A stretch of 22,227 nucleotides of DNA. Origin: Oscillospiraceae bacterium. Its GTDB lineage: Bacteria; Bacillota; Clostridia; Christensenellales; Aristaeellaceae. The position numbers were made by a program, and so were the translations under genes. The stretch spans positions 1 through 22,227 of the forward strand of contig JAISBH010000203.1 in the NCBI GenBank assembly GCA_031266295.1, read 5' to 3'. Under the pieces are notes generated by a model. That model saw only the letters and a list, made by a program, of their open reading frames with translations, had not been told where the DNA came from and searched no databases. This document shows, one piece after another, positions 5,909-13,569 of this stretch (positions are counted from its first letter, which is position 1; every line of letters starts with the position of its first letter).

Positions 5909-8101
5909 ATGAGAGATAGAGTAAATCAACTGCCGCCGGATGCGCCGATGGATTACCGCGCGCGAATGGCGATACTGCGCGAACGCAAGCTGGAGGACAC
6001 GCAGGATAAACTGCGCGAACTAGGTCCCGTCAATAGCGACGATCACGGAACTATAGCGCCGCCGCCGGCGTTCGACGAGGCGTTCCGGAACGCGATATAC
6101 AGCAACCATCCCAACGGATCGTGGTATGGCTACGACGGTTACAGCGAGAACTTTTACAGACTGATGGATCTCTATCCAGCGTTCATTGACCCGTGCGACG
6201 CCTTCCCTTGCAGGGAGATGGCGTACCTGGGCAGCTTCCGTCCGCAGCGCGGATTCCTGCCCGAAGCGCCGTACGATCACCTCAAGCCGACGCAAGAACA
6301 GTACGATATCGTGCACGGCATAGGAGCGCAGCAGCATTTCGGGATAGATTATACGATCGGGCTGACGCTGGGATGGGGCGGCTTGCTGGAGAAGATCGAC
6401 GCATACCAGCGGCGCAATCCCGGTCACGACGATTTCTACGACGCGGAGGTCAAGACGATCCGAGGCGTCCAGCAATGGATGAAGCACACGCTTGAGGCGA
6501 TCGACGCCGCGTTAACCCGCGAGACTCATCCCGTATTGATCGGCAACCTCAAACAGATGCGCGAGTGTACCGAACACCTGCTTGACGGCGTGCCGCGGAC
6601 GCTGCGCGAGGCGTGCAATTGGATATGCTGGTTCAAGATGGCCAGCCGCACCTATAACGGCGATGGGGCGGGCGGCCAGCTCGACGAACTGCTGCGGCCA
6701 TACTACGAAGCCGATCTCGCGTCGGGGCGCGTCACACGCGACGAGGCGGTATTCTATATCTCCTGCCTACTGCTAAGCGATCCGCATTACTACCAAGTCG
6801 GCGGATTGACGGCTGACGGGCGAGACATGATCACATACTTCTCATACATGGTGCTGGAAGCCGCAGACTGGCTGGATTCGTCGTGCAACATAACGGTGCG
6901 CGTGCATGAGGGCATGGATCGCGCGTTCCTCAAAAAGAGCGTCGAATACCTGTTCAAGAACAAGAACGGCTGGCCGCGCTTCTCGGGCGACGACGCTCTG
7001 ACTGAAGGGTTCATGCGCCTGGGTTACCCGAAGGAACTGGCGGTGAAACGCGTCGCGGTCGGATGCCACTGGATGAGTCTGCCTGGTCTGGAATACACGC
7101 TCAACGACTGCGTTAAGACGAACAACACCCGCATATTCGAGGTGGCGCTGAACGAGATGCGCCATGATGGCCAACCGCCCAGCGTCGAACGGCTGTGGGA
7201 TATATTCACGCAGCACACCCAGCGCTGCGTCGAGGCAACGGCCGAAGGCATCCGGTTTCATCTCAAGAATCAATGGAGAAACTCACCTGAACTAGCGCTG
7301 AACCTGCTAAGCCACGGTCCGATTGAGAAGGGCCTGGATATGTCGGGAGGCGGCGCGGAGTATTACAACATGTGCATCGACGGCACGGGCATCGCGACAG
7401 TGGCGGATTCGTTCGCGGCCTTGGAGCAGCGCGTCGAGCGGGAAGGCCGACTCTCATGGGCACAGGTGTATGCGGCGCTGGATTCTGATTTCGGCGGACC
7501 GAACGGCGAATACATACGACGGATGCTGGCCGAATCCAACCGATATGGCGGCGGAGGCACGGCGGCTGATCATTGGGCGGAGCGGATATCGCTGCACTTC
7601 ACCGAGTGCGTGACCGCTCAGTCCGACGGTGAGTTGAAGTTCGTACCCGGTTGGTTCAGCTGGTCCAACACGATACCGATGGGTAAGGCGGTCGGCGCAA
7701 CCCCGAACGGACGCAAGGCGCACGCGCCCATCAGCCACGGCGCAAATCCTCACCCCGGATTCCGCCGCGACGGCGCGCTGACCGCGATGAGCAACGCTAT
7801 CTGCGCGATTCAACCCGGCTACGGCAACACCGCGCCGATCCAGCTGGAGCTTGATCCAGGCATGGCGCGCGGCGACGAAGCCGTGTTAAAGATAGTAGAC
7901 TATATCCGCGCCATAATGAAGCAGGGCGCGACGCTGCTCAACATCAACATCATCGACGCCGGAAAGATCCTCGAGGCCGACAAGAATCCGGCGCTCTATC
8001 CCGACCTGGTCGTGCGCGTTACGGGATTCACCGCGTATTTCTGTATGCTGACGAAGGAATTCCGGCAGCTGGTCGTCGAACGTATCCTTAAGGCGAGTTA
8101 A
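5909..8101 (+). CDS. Glycyl radical enzyme of uncharacterised class (PFL-like)
   Basis: A 730-residue glycyl radical enzyme. The C-terminal radical loop reads VVRVTGFTAYFCML, which places the radical at Gly706. The thiyl cysteine loop is VAVGCHWMSLPGLEYTLNDC, with the catalytic Cys at 386. In characterised dehydratases and decarboxylases (glycerol dehydratase, CutC, HPAD) this Cys is followed by x-Glu, and pyruvate formate-lyase has Cys-Cys. Here it is His-Trp, so a different reaction or substrate is likely. Other family marks are GATPNGRKA (about 596-604) and a PFL-domain N-terminal region with SNHPNGSWYGYDGYSENF. The ATG at 5909 has GAGGAGG eight bases upstream. Co-location with a sugar importer and an aldehyde reductase suggests cleavage or dehydration of a sugar-derived compound. 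This is inference; the exact substrate is not known to me. Confidence 0.9.
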   Translation: MRDRVNQLPPDAPMDYRARMAILRERKLEDTQDKLRELGPVNSDDHGTIAPPPAFDEAFRNAIYSNHPNGSWYGYDGYSENFYRLMDLYPAFIDPCDAFPCREMAYLGSFRPQRGFLPEAPYDHLKPTQEQYDIVHGIGAQQHFGIDYTIGLTLGWGGLLEKIDAYQRRNPGHDDFYDAEVKTIRGVQQWMKHTLEAIDAALTRETHPVLIGNLKQMRECTEHLLDGVPRTLREACNWICWFKMASRTYNGDGAGGQLDELLRPYYEADLASGRVTRDEAVFYISCLLLSDPHYYQVGGLTADGRDMITYFSYMVLEAADWLDSSCNITVRVHEGMDRAFLKKSVEYLFKNKNGWPRFSGDDALTEGFMRLGYPKELAVKRVAVGCHWMSLPGLEYTLNDCVKTNNTRIFEVALNEMRHDGQPPSVERLWDIFTQHTQRCVEATAEGIRFHLKNQWRNSPELALNLLSHGPIEKGLDMSGGGAEYYNMCIDGTGIATVADSFAALEQRVEREGRLSWAQVYAALDSDFGGPNGEYIRRMLAESNRYGGGGTAADHWAERISLHFTECVTAQSDGELKFVPGWFSWSNTIPMGKAVGATPNGRKAHAPISHGANPHPGFRRDGALTAMSNAICAIQPGYGNTAPIQLELDPGMARGDEAVLKIVDYIRAIMKQGATLLNINIIDAGKILEADKNPALYPDLVVRVTGFTAYFCMLTKEFRQLVVERILKAS

Positions 8102-8113
8102 CGAAGGGAATCA

Positions 8114-10357
8114 ATGATGCGAGGCAGGCGCGACGCTCCAGGCGTGCTGAACAGTCTGCGGTTCTTCGCGAGGCGTTTCGGACGGCGAAGCGCTATGATT
8201 CGCGCGCTGATCTATTCGCTCGCGTTAGGAGTCGCGCTGCCGAGCCTCCTGACCGCCACGCTGTTCAGCGTATTCTCGGTATACACGGCGCGGCAGACGG
8301 TGCAGGTTGCGCGGCAGAGCCTGCACCAAGCGGCGGAATCGATAAACATCACACTGCGCGCGCTCTACCGCCAGATGGAGCGCGAGTACCGCACTAATTC
8401 CACGATCATAATGGGCATGGAGTCGGACCACATGACGCCGGTCGAGTACGCTCAGGTATTCACGACGCTCGGCGACATCGTGTATTCGAACGAACTGTTC
8501 GACTCCGCATGTGTGTACAACCTGTTAACGGACAGCGTATTCTCATCGATCGGCGTGATGCAGCGGTCGGATCGATTCTACGATGCGGGCTTGATGGAGC
8601 TGCTGCGCACGCACGCGTCGAGGACTGACGCAACCACCGTGCACGCGGCGTATCCTAGGCGTCTGATGTATACATATGGCACGACGAGACATGACCTGAA
8701 CGCAGTCACGTTCGTGTTCTGCGAACCCCGCTCATCCGCTCTGGCGTTCAACCTGAATCTTCAAAATTTGCAGACGATATTGACAGCCGGGAGTTCCGAT
8801 CCGACGGTGCGGTCGATGATATTGAGCGCGGACGGCGTCGTTATCTCGGATACTGAAACCGGGCATGTATTTTCCGACATGTCCGGCGAGGCGTTCTTCG
8901 AGCGTATGCGAGTCGGCGAGGAACCTCGCGGTAATTTCACAGCGTCAATCGGCGGGCGTGAGGCTATCGTGATATACGAGAGGTTCAGCCAGTTTACGGG
9001 GCTGGATTGGCTCATCGCGCAGGTGTATGATACGGGTGCGCTGTCGGCGGGACTGCGTGATATATTGGGTGTGGTGCTGCTGGCCAGCATACTGGTTACG
9101 ACGCTGCTAGCGTTCGGGCTGATGGCGGCGATGGGTTTATTGCTCGTACCAGTCGGGCGGATGCTGCGCATGACCGAGGGAGACGCGCCGCAGCATGACA
9201 CGCACACCAACGAATTCACTTACCTGGAGCAGTCCATTCAGTCGCTGTCGGAGAGAGTCGAGACGTTCAGCCGAGTGGATCTGCCGAGGCTGAGGGACTT
9301 CTTCCTGCTGAATCTGATGCTAGACGGGCCAGGTCCGGAGTTCGACGCGCAGTGCAAGCGCTTCGGGTTGGAGCCTGACATGCGCGTTGCAGTAGGGCTG
9401 ACGCGTCCGTCGTCCGGCGAAGATACCCATGATGAGGCGAGGCGCACTGTGTCGTCCATGCTGCTGAACCATCCAGGCGATATACTGCTGGAAGAATCCG
9501 TCGGCGGGATGATATGCTGCCTGCTGCGGGGCGATGAGCCCGGAAAATTTATTCAGTCCGACTATGGCCTAACGACGGGTATCAGTCCCATGTTTCCGCT
9601 GCGTGAACTGCGCGACGCTTATCAGTCCGCATACACCGCGCTGGAGTATATATTCCTTTTTGGCCCGAACGCGGTAATCCGTTATGAAGACATTGCGCAG
9701 CGCGAGAACGCCGAATACTATTACCCGCGCGCGCTTGAGAAGGCGTTATTGCAGCAGATTAGAAGCGGCGCTGACGCGTCGGATTTATTAGGTATCTTTT
9801 TTGAGACTGTCCGCGAGATGTCGGTGCAGCAAGCGAAACTGGCGTTGCGTCAACTATTATTGGCGTTGCTGGCGCTTTTCCCTGAAGGTGAGAGCGACTC
9901 GGTGCAGGCTGGGGCACTCTCGCACATGAACGCGCTGCTGTCGCTCTCCACGCTGGAAGAGGCACGCGATTGGTTTGATCTGCTGGTCGGAAGGTTACTG
10001 GACGCGCAGCGCAGCCGCCGCGACGAGCGGCTAAGCGAGCTGGCGCGGCGGATCAAGGATATCGTGCGCGCGTCATACGGGGATTGCGCGCTGTCGGTGG
10101 AAGGGATCGCGGAAAAGGTTGACTTGTCGCCAAACTATGTACGCAAGTTATTCAAGGATGTAGAAGGGGTGACGCTGTCTAGGTACATTCAAGACATGAG
10201 GCTGGCAGAGGCGGCGCGGCTGTTATCGACGACCGATTTGCCCGCTAACCGCATCGGCGCGCTGGTTGGTTTCCAGGAGGGAAGCTATTTCTACACGGCG
10301 TTCAAGCGCGCGATGCGCAGTACGCCGGATGAGTGGCGAAAGACGCATAGTCAATAA
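8114..10357 (+). CDS. Membrane-bound AraC-family transcriptional regulator with extracellular sensor
   Basis: A 747-residue one-component regulator. Residues about 30-55 form a first membrane span. Residues about 56-315 form a likely extracellular double-Cache-type sensor ending in FTGLDWLIAQVYDTG, and residues about 316-346 form the second span (LLASILVTTLLAFGLMAAM). A cytoplasmic linker leads to a C-terminal AraC DNA-binding domain (about 640-745) with two helix-turn-helix units, LSVEGIAEKVDLSPNYVRKL and RIGALVGFQEGSYFYTAFKR. This architecture is that of the YtdP/YesS group, which sit beside LplA/LplB/YtcP importers and activate them. It starts 12 bases after the GRE stop, with GAAGGG upstream of ATG 8114. 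The likely role is sensing external glycan and activating the operon. Its target site is not proven. Confidence 0.9.
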   Translation: MMRGRRDAPGVLNSLRFFARRFGRRSAMIRALIYSLALGVALPSLLTATLFSVFSVYTARQTVQVARQSLHQAAESINITLRALYRQMEREYRTNSTIIMGMESDHMTPVEYAQVFTTLGDIVYSNELFDSACVYNLLTDSVFSSIGVMQRSDRFYDAGLMELLRTHASRTDATTVHAAYPRRLMYTYGTTRHDLNAVTFVFCEPRSSALAFNLNLQNLQTILTAGSSDPTVRSMILSADGVVISDTETGHVFSDMSGEAFFERMRVGEEPRGNFTASIGGREAIVIYERFSQFTGLDWLIAQVYDTGALSAGLRDILGVVLLASILVTTLLAFGLMAAMGLLLVPVGRMLRMTEGDAPQHDTHTNEFTYLEQSIQSLSERVETFSRVDLPRLRDFFLLNLMLDGPGPEFDAQCKRFGLEPDMRVAVGLTRPSSGEDTHDEARRTVSSMLLNHPGDILLEESVGGMICCLLRGDEPGKFIQSDYGLTTGISPMFPLRELRDAYQSAYTALEYIFLFGPNAVIRYEDIAQRENAEYYYPRALEKALLQQIRSGADASDLLGIFFETVREMSVQQAKLALRQLLLALLALFPEGESDSVQAGALSHMNALLSLSTLEEARDWFDLLVGRLLDAQRSRRDERLSELARRIKDIVRASYGDCALSVEGIAEKVDLSPNYVRKLFKDVEGVTLSRYIQDMRLAEAARLLSTTDLPANRIGALVGFQEGSYFYTAFKRAMRSTPDEWRKTHSQ

Positions 10358-10441
10358 ACCCTGTTGTTCTTGAAACTGGGTGATGGCAGTTCGTGTTGCG
10401 CGCCAATGGCCGCGATCAGCGCGAAACGGGATCGTATCGGC

Positions 10442-10465
10442 AGAATCCCGAAGGGATTCTTTCTT
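10442..10465 (+). terminator. Rho-independent terminator of the sugar/GRE operon
   Basis: A perfect 8-bp stem (AGAATCCC / GGGATTCT) with a GAA loop is followed by TTCTT. It lies 84 bases after the AraC-type regulator's stop and before the dehydrogenase promoter. The T-run is short, so some read-through is possible. Confidence 0.65.
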
Positions 10466-10505
10466 GTGTAACCTGTGCCGTACGAACCGCTGCGGCGGGA
10501 CGCTG

Positions 10506-10523
10506 TTCGGTTTTCGAACCGAA
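10506..10523. other. Perfect hairpin in the long intergenic gap
   Basis: TTCGGTT, a TTCG loop, then AACCGAA: a 7-bp stem with a stable UUCG-type tetraloop. It is followed by mixed sequence rather than a T-tract. It is one of several structures in the 552-base gap 10358-10909, in which I find no convincing gene; the small open frames there lack ribosome sites and family features. Confidence 0.45.
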
Positions 10524-10643
10524 TGCGCTTTAAGTTACTTGCGCCCCGCCACTATGGCGTGAGTTGACTATTCCTTTGCAGCATTTTTACTGTCGGGGCG
10601 CAGGGTTGGAACGGGGGAACGAGGAACGTCCCTGCGGGGAGCC

Positions 10644-10710
10644 TGGGACTCTGTCCCAGACCCTGCGAAGGGCTATCCGCCCTTTCGAAACCTGACCAGG
10701 CTTCGCCTGG
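10644..10710. repeat. Array of three short hairpins
   Basis: Three adjacent stem-loops occur at 10644-10658 (TGGGAC-TCT-GTCCCA), 10668-10684 (AAGGGC-TATCC-GCCCTT) and 10696-10710 (CCAGGC-TTC-GCCTGG). Each has a 6-bp perfect stem, with starts 24-28 bases apart. The composition resembles dispersed GC-rich palindromic repeats found between genes in gut Clostridia. It may be a REP/MITE-like repeat or a folded untranslated RNA; the sequence does not decide. Confidence 0.5.
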
Positions 10711-10848
10711 ATCATCGTGATACACATTCCATCGGCTTCGGACTGCCGGTTTTACCTGGATAGTCTGTCCCGGAACGCAAACGGTTTCCCCCTTCCCAAA
10801 TACGCCAGCCCTCCCGCCTAAGAATTTCCGCTGTCCCAATCATCAAAA

Positions 10849-10877
10849 TTGTTTTTCATGGCGGAACGTGGTACAAT
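10849..10877 (+). promoter_or_regulatory. Sigma-A promoter of the alcohol dehydrogenase gene
   Basis: TTGTTT (10849-10854) and TACAAT (10872-10877) are separated by 17 bases. The -10 matches consensus at five of six positions. The start near 10884 gives a leader of about 26 bases that contains the GGAAGGA ribosome site. The dehydrogenase can thus be expressed independently of the upstream operon. Confidence 0.65.
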
Positions 10878-10909
10878 GCACTTGAGAATAACTGGAAGGA
10901 CAAACGCCA

Positions 10910-12088
10910 ATGAATAACTTCGACTTTTACGCGCCAGCCCGCATCTACTTCGGCAAGGACGAACATAAGCGAATCGGCGCGCTGCTCAAACCCCGTGCGA
11001 AAAAGGTTTTGCTGCACTACGGTGGCGGCAGCATCAAGCGGAACGGCATATACGACGCGATCGTCGGCTCGCTGAACGAGGCCGGCGTGCCATTCGTCGA
11101 GCTGGGAGGGGTGCAGCCGAACCCTCGTCTCGGCCTGGCGCACGAGGGCGTCGCGCTGTGCAGGAGGGAAGGCGTCGACCTGATACTGGCCGTGGGCGGC
11201 GGCAGCGCCATTGACTCCGCTAAGGCGATCGCGATGGGCGCGTTGTATGACGGGGATGTGTGGGATTATTATGAGACCGGTAAAGAGTGCAAAGCGGCGC
11301 TGCCCATCGCGACAGTGCTGACAATACCCGCCGCCGGGAGCGAATCCAGCGGCGACACAGTCATCACTAACGAACTGGGCGATCGCAAGTATGGATATGG
11401 AAGCCCTCAGCTGCGCCCGCTGCTAAGCGTCATCAACCCGGAATTCTTCTATACGCTGCCGAAGGATCAAGTGGCTAACGGCGTTGCCGATATGATGAGC
11501 CATGTGTTCGAACGATATTTCACGAATACCTCTCATACCGATCTGACCGATGGGCTGTGCGAGGCGACGCTGCGCACGTTGATGCGAAACGCGCCGATCG
11601 CATTGGAGAATCCGACAGGATATGACGCGTGGGCGGAGCTGGGGTTCGCGGGCACGGTAGCGCATAACGGTCTGGTAGGGATGGGCCGTGAGCAGGATTG
11701 GGCGTGCCACATGATGGAACACGAGTTAAGCGCGATGTATGATGTGGCGCACGGGGCGGGGTTGGCTGTGTTGACTCCGGCATGGATGCAGTATGTGTAT
11801 AAGGACAACATACCGATGTTCGTGCAGTTCGCGGCGAATGTGATGGGCGTTAGCGGCAGCATACGAGACAGCGAAGCGGTCATTCAAGAGGGTATCGCAC
11901 GGTTGAGAGCGTTCTTCAAGCGGATGGGCCTAGCGGGGACGTTGGGCGGACTGGGCATCGGAACAGATAAACTTGAGGAAATGGCCAAGAAATCGACCGG
12001 CGCCGCGTTCGACGATGAGCAGCCGCTGGGCGGGTTGAAGAAACTCTACTGGCAGGATGTGCTAAACATCTATAGGTTGGCTCAATAG
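10910..12088 (+). CDS. Iron-type alcohol dehydrogenase, YqhD/butanol dehydrogenase-like
   Basis: A 392-residue group III alcohol dehydrogenase, full length for the YqhD/BdhA branch (about 387-390). The nucleotide-binding residues are in YGGGSIKRNG (37-46) and VGGGSAIDSAKAIAMGA (95-111). The metal ligands can be placed as Asp194, His198, His267 and His281 (ADMMSHVF; CHMMEH; VAHGAGL), the same positions as in E. coli YqhD. Family members reduce short and medium aldehydes with NAD(P)H. The start ATG follows GGAAGGA at nine bases. The gene follows the GRE operon on the same strand but has its own promoter. It is a good candidate for reducing an aldehyde made by the GRE, though that link is inferred. 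It could also be a general aldehyde detoxification enzyme. Confidence 0.93.
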   Translation: MNNFDFYAPARIYFGKDEHKRIGALLKPRAKKVLLHYGGGSIKRNGIYDAIVGSLNEAGVPFVELGGVQPNPRLGLAHEGVALCRREGVDLILAVGGGSAIDSAKAIAMGALYDGDVWDYYETGKECKAALPIATVLTIPAAGSESSGDTVITNELGDRKYGYGSPQLRPLLSVINPEFFYTLPKDQVANGVADMMSHVFERYFTNTSHTDLTDGLCEATLRTLMRNAPIALENPTGYDAWAELGFAGTVAHNGLVGMGREQDWACHMMEHELSAMYDVAHGAGLAVLTPAWMQYVYKDNIPMFVQFAANVMGVSGSIRDSEAVIQEGIARLRAFFKRMGLAGTLGGLGIGTDKLEEMAKKSTGAAFDDEQPLGGLKKLYWQDVLNIYRLAQ

Positions 12089-12114
12089 GAAGACACCGCG
12101 CATCCGCGTCTTAT

Positions 12115-12136
12115 GGAGGGGATTAACACCCCCTCC
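12115..12136 (+). terminator. Hairpin after the alcohol dehydrogenase gene
   Basis: GGAGGGG (12115-12121) pairs perfectly with CCCCTCC (12130-12136) around an AT-rich loop, 27 bases after the dehydrogenase stop. No T-tract follows, so termination would be weak or Rho-assisted. The neighbouring MFS gene converges on this point. Confidence 0.4.
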
Positions 12137-12191
12137 CGGCATCACTGGACTTTGAATGTGAGAACGAAGTCTTTCCCGTTCAAAACCTTTG

Positions 12192-12211
12192 TGTACCGCC
12201 GCAGCGGCACA
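12192..12211 (-). terminator. Possible terminator of the MFS/SCIFF operon
   Basis: On the minus strand, a hairpin TGTGCCGC-TGCG-GCGGTACA (one mismatch) starts five bases after the MFS stop. It is followed by CAAAGGTTTTG with a short T-run. The position fits a transcript end, but the U-tract is poor. Confidence 0.4.
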
Positions 12212-12215
12212 GGGG

Positions 12216-13541
12216 TTAATTTTGTTTCGCGTACGCCACTGCCCGCAGCGCCTTGCTGCACAGAAGGGGAATCAGCAGCATCGCTATCCCTATGCCCGTG
12301 CCAATCAGAATAGCGTCAATCGTCACACGATCCGACAGCGGTCCGAATATGAGCATTCCCAGCGGTATTGTCGTCCCTGAGATCATCATGAAAAACGAGA
12401 ACACCCTGCCCAGCACAGCGGGATCGACTAAGGTCTGAAGCATCACGGTCGTCGGCGTGTTGCACAGCGGCATCGATATGCCTATGCCCGCCATCAACGC
12501 GAGGTAGACGGGGAAATTCTCCGTGACGCCCAGCCCGACCGCGCATACGCCGAACACACAGCACGCGAGCGCTATCGACCATACGCGGTTTTTAAACCCT
12601 CCCGTCGTACCCAGCGCCAGCCCGCCCAGCACCATCCCCAGCGAGAACGTTATCTCTATCGCCGAGAGCCGCCATACCTCGCCGCCAAAGTCGCGGGTCA
12701 CTTGCAGCGGCGTCAGCACCACCGCCGGCGAAAGAAGCAGCTGTAACACAGCGGCCAGGCCGAACAGCTGCAGCATAAACTTATGCCGGACAACATACTG
12801 GAACCCCTCGCGCAATTCATGGAAGTAGCGCGCGCCGCCCTTCACATCCGGCGAGGTTAAGGGCGCGGCTGCGGGTTCAATGAATTCCGCGTTATTGGCG
12901 CGCTTGTCCGTCAATACGGCGGCCGGCACGTCCGGCACATGCACGAAGAAGTACAACAGTCCTATGCCCACTGCGGCGGTAACAACATCCACGAGGAACA
13001 GCATAGGCAACGGAGCGGCAGCCATCAGCGCGGCGCTGATCGCCGGAGCCGCCAGACCCATGGCCGAGTGGATGCTGCCCTGTATCCCGCTGACGCGCGT
13101 CAGGTGCGCTTCCGGTACGATTTGGGGCAATAACGCGCCACCGGCCGGGTTTTGCACCCCTTGACCGAACGCGCGCACAGCCGCGCACACCAACAATACG
13201 CCAATCGCGTCTACGCCGACCCACAGGAACGCCGCCGCAATCAAGCTGACAAACGCAATCGCCGAATCAGCCAGGTTGATTATCAGTTTGCGATTCCAGC
13301 GATCCGCCCATACTCCGGCGAACGGCGACGTAATCAGCATCGGCAGAAACCCCACCAGTGTGAACAGCGTCATCATTGCGCCGGACTGGGTCTTCAGCGT
13401 CACGTGCCAGACTATGGCGTATTGCACCAGCATTGATCCGAACGTCGAAATGGTTTGACCTCCAACGAACAAGGCGGCATTGCGTTTCCATGCCCCGCCC
13501 TCATTATTGGAATTGTCGGGGCTGTTCCTGCTGGTATCCAT
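12216..13541 (-). CDS. MFS transporter, MFS_3 / drug-efflux-like
   Basis: A 441-residue membrane protein of the major facilitator superfamily, with about 12 hydrophobic segments. The N-terminus NAALFVGGQTISTFGSMLVQ and the loop GVWADRWNRKLIINLADSAI match the MFS_3/macrolide-efflux (MefA-like) branch. A central hydrophilic loop (about residues 205-240) separates the two six-helix halves. It starts 28 bases after the SCIFF maturase, with GAGGAGG close before the ATG, so it is the last gene of that run. The neighbourhood makes export of a peptide or related metabolite conceivable, but this branch usually handles small drugs and metabolites. The substrate cannot be assigned. Confidence 0.88.
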   Translation of the reverse strand: MDTSRNSPDNSNNEGGAWKRNAALFVGGQTISTFGSMLVQYAIVWHVTLKTQSGAMMTLFTLVGFLPMLITSPFAGVWADRWNRKLIINLADSAIAFVSLIAAAFLWVGVDAIGVLLVCAAVRAFGQGVQNPAGGALLPQIVPEAHLTRVSGIQGSIHSAMGLAAPAISAALMAAAPLPMLFLVDVVTAAVGIGLLYFFVHVPDVPAAVLTDKRANNAEFIEPAAAPLTSPDVKGGARYFHELREGFQYVVRHKFMLQLFGLAAVLQLLLSPAVVLTPLQVTRDFGGEVWRLSAIEITFSLGMVLGGLALGTTGGFKNRVWSIALACCVFGVCAVGLGVTENFPVYLALMAGIGISMPLCNTPTTVMLQTLVDPAVLGRVFSFFMMISGTTIPLGMLIFGPLSDRVTIDAILIGTGIGIAMLLIPLLCSKALRAVAYAKQN

Positions 13542-13569
13542 CGCTCCTCCTCACCGGCCTCGAAGGGAA

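Noticed and set aside
5909..8101. Glycerol/propanediol dehydratase-type or pyruvate formate-lyase assignment for the GRE
   Set aside because: The thiyl loop has neither Cys-x-Glu nor Cys-Cys, and no matching microcompartment or partner genes are present, so a specific name would be unsupported.
10380..10839. Small open frames on both strands in the gap after the AraC-type gene
   Set aside because: They run through hairpins and terminators, lack ribosome sites and give compositionally odd products.
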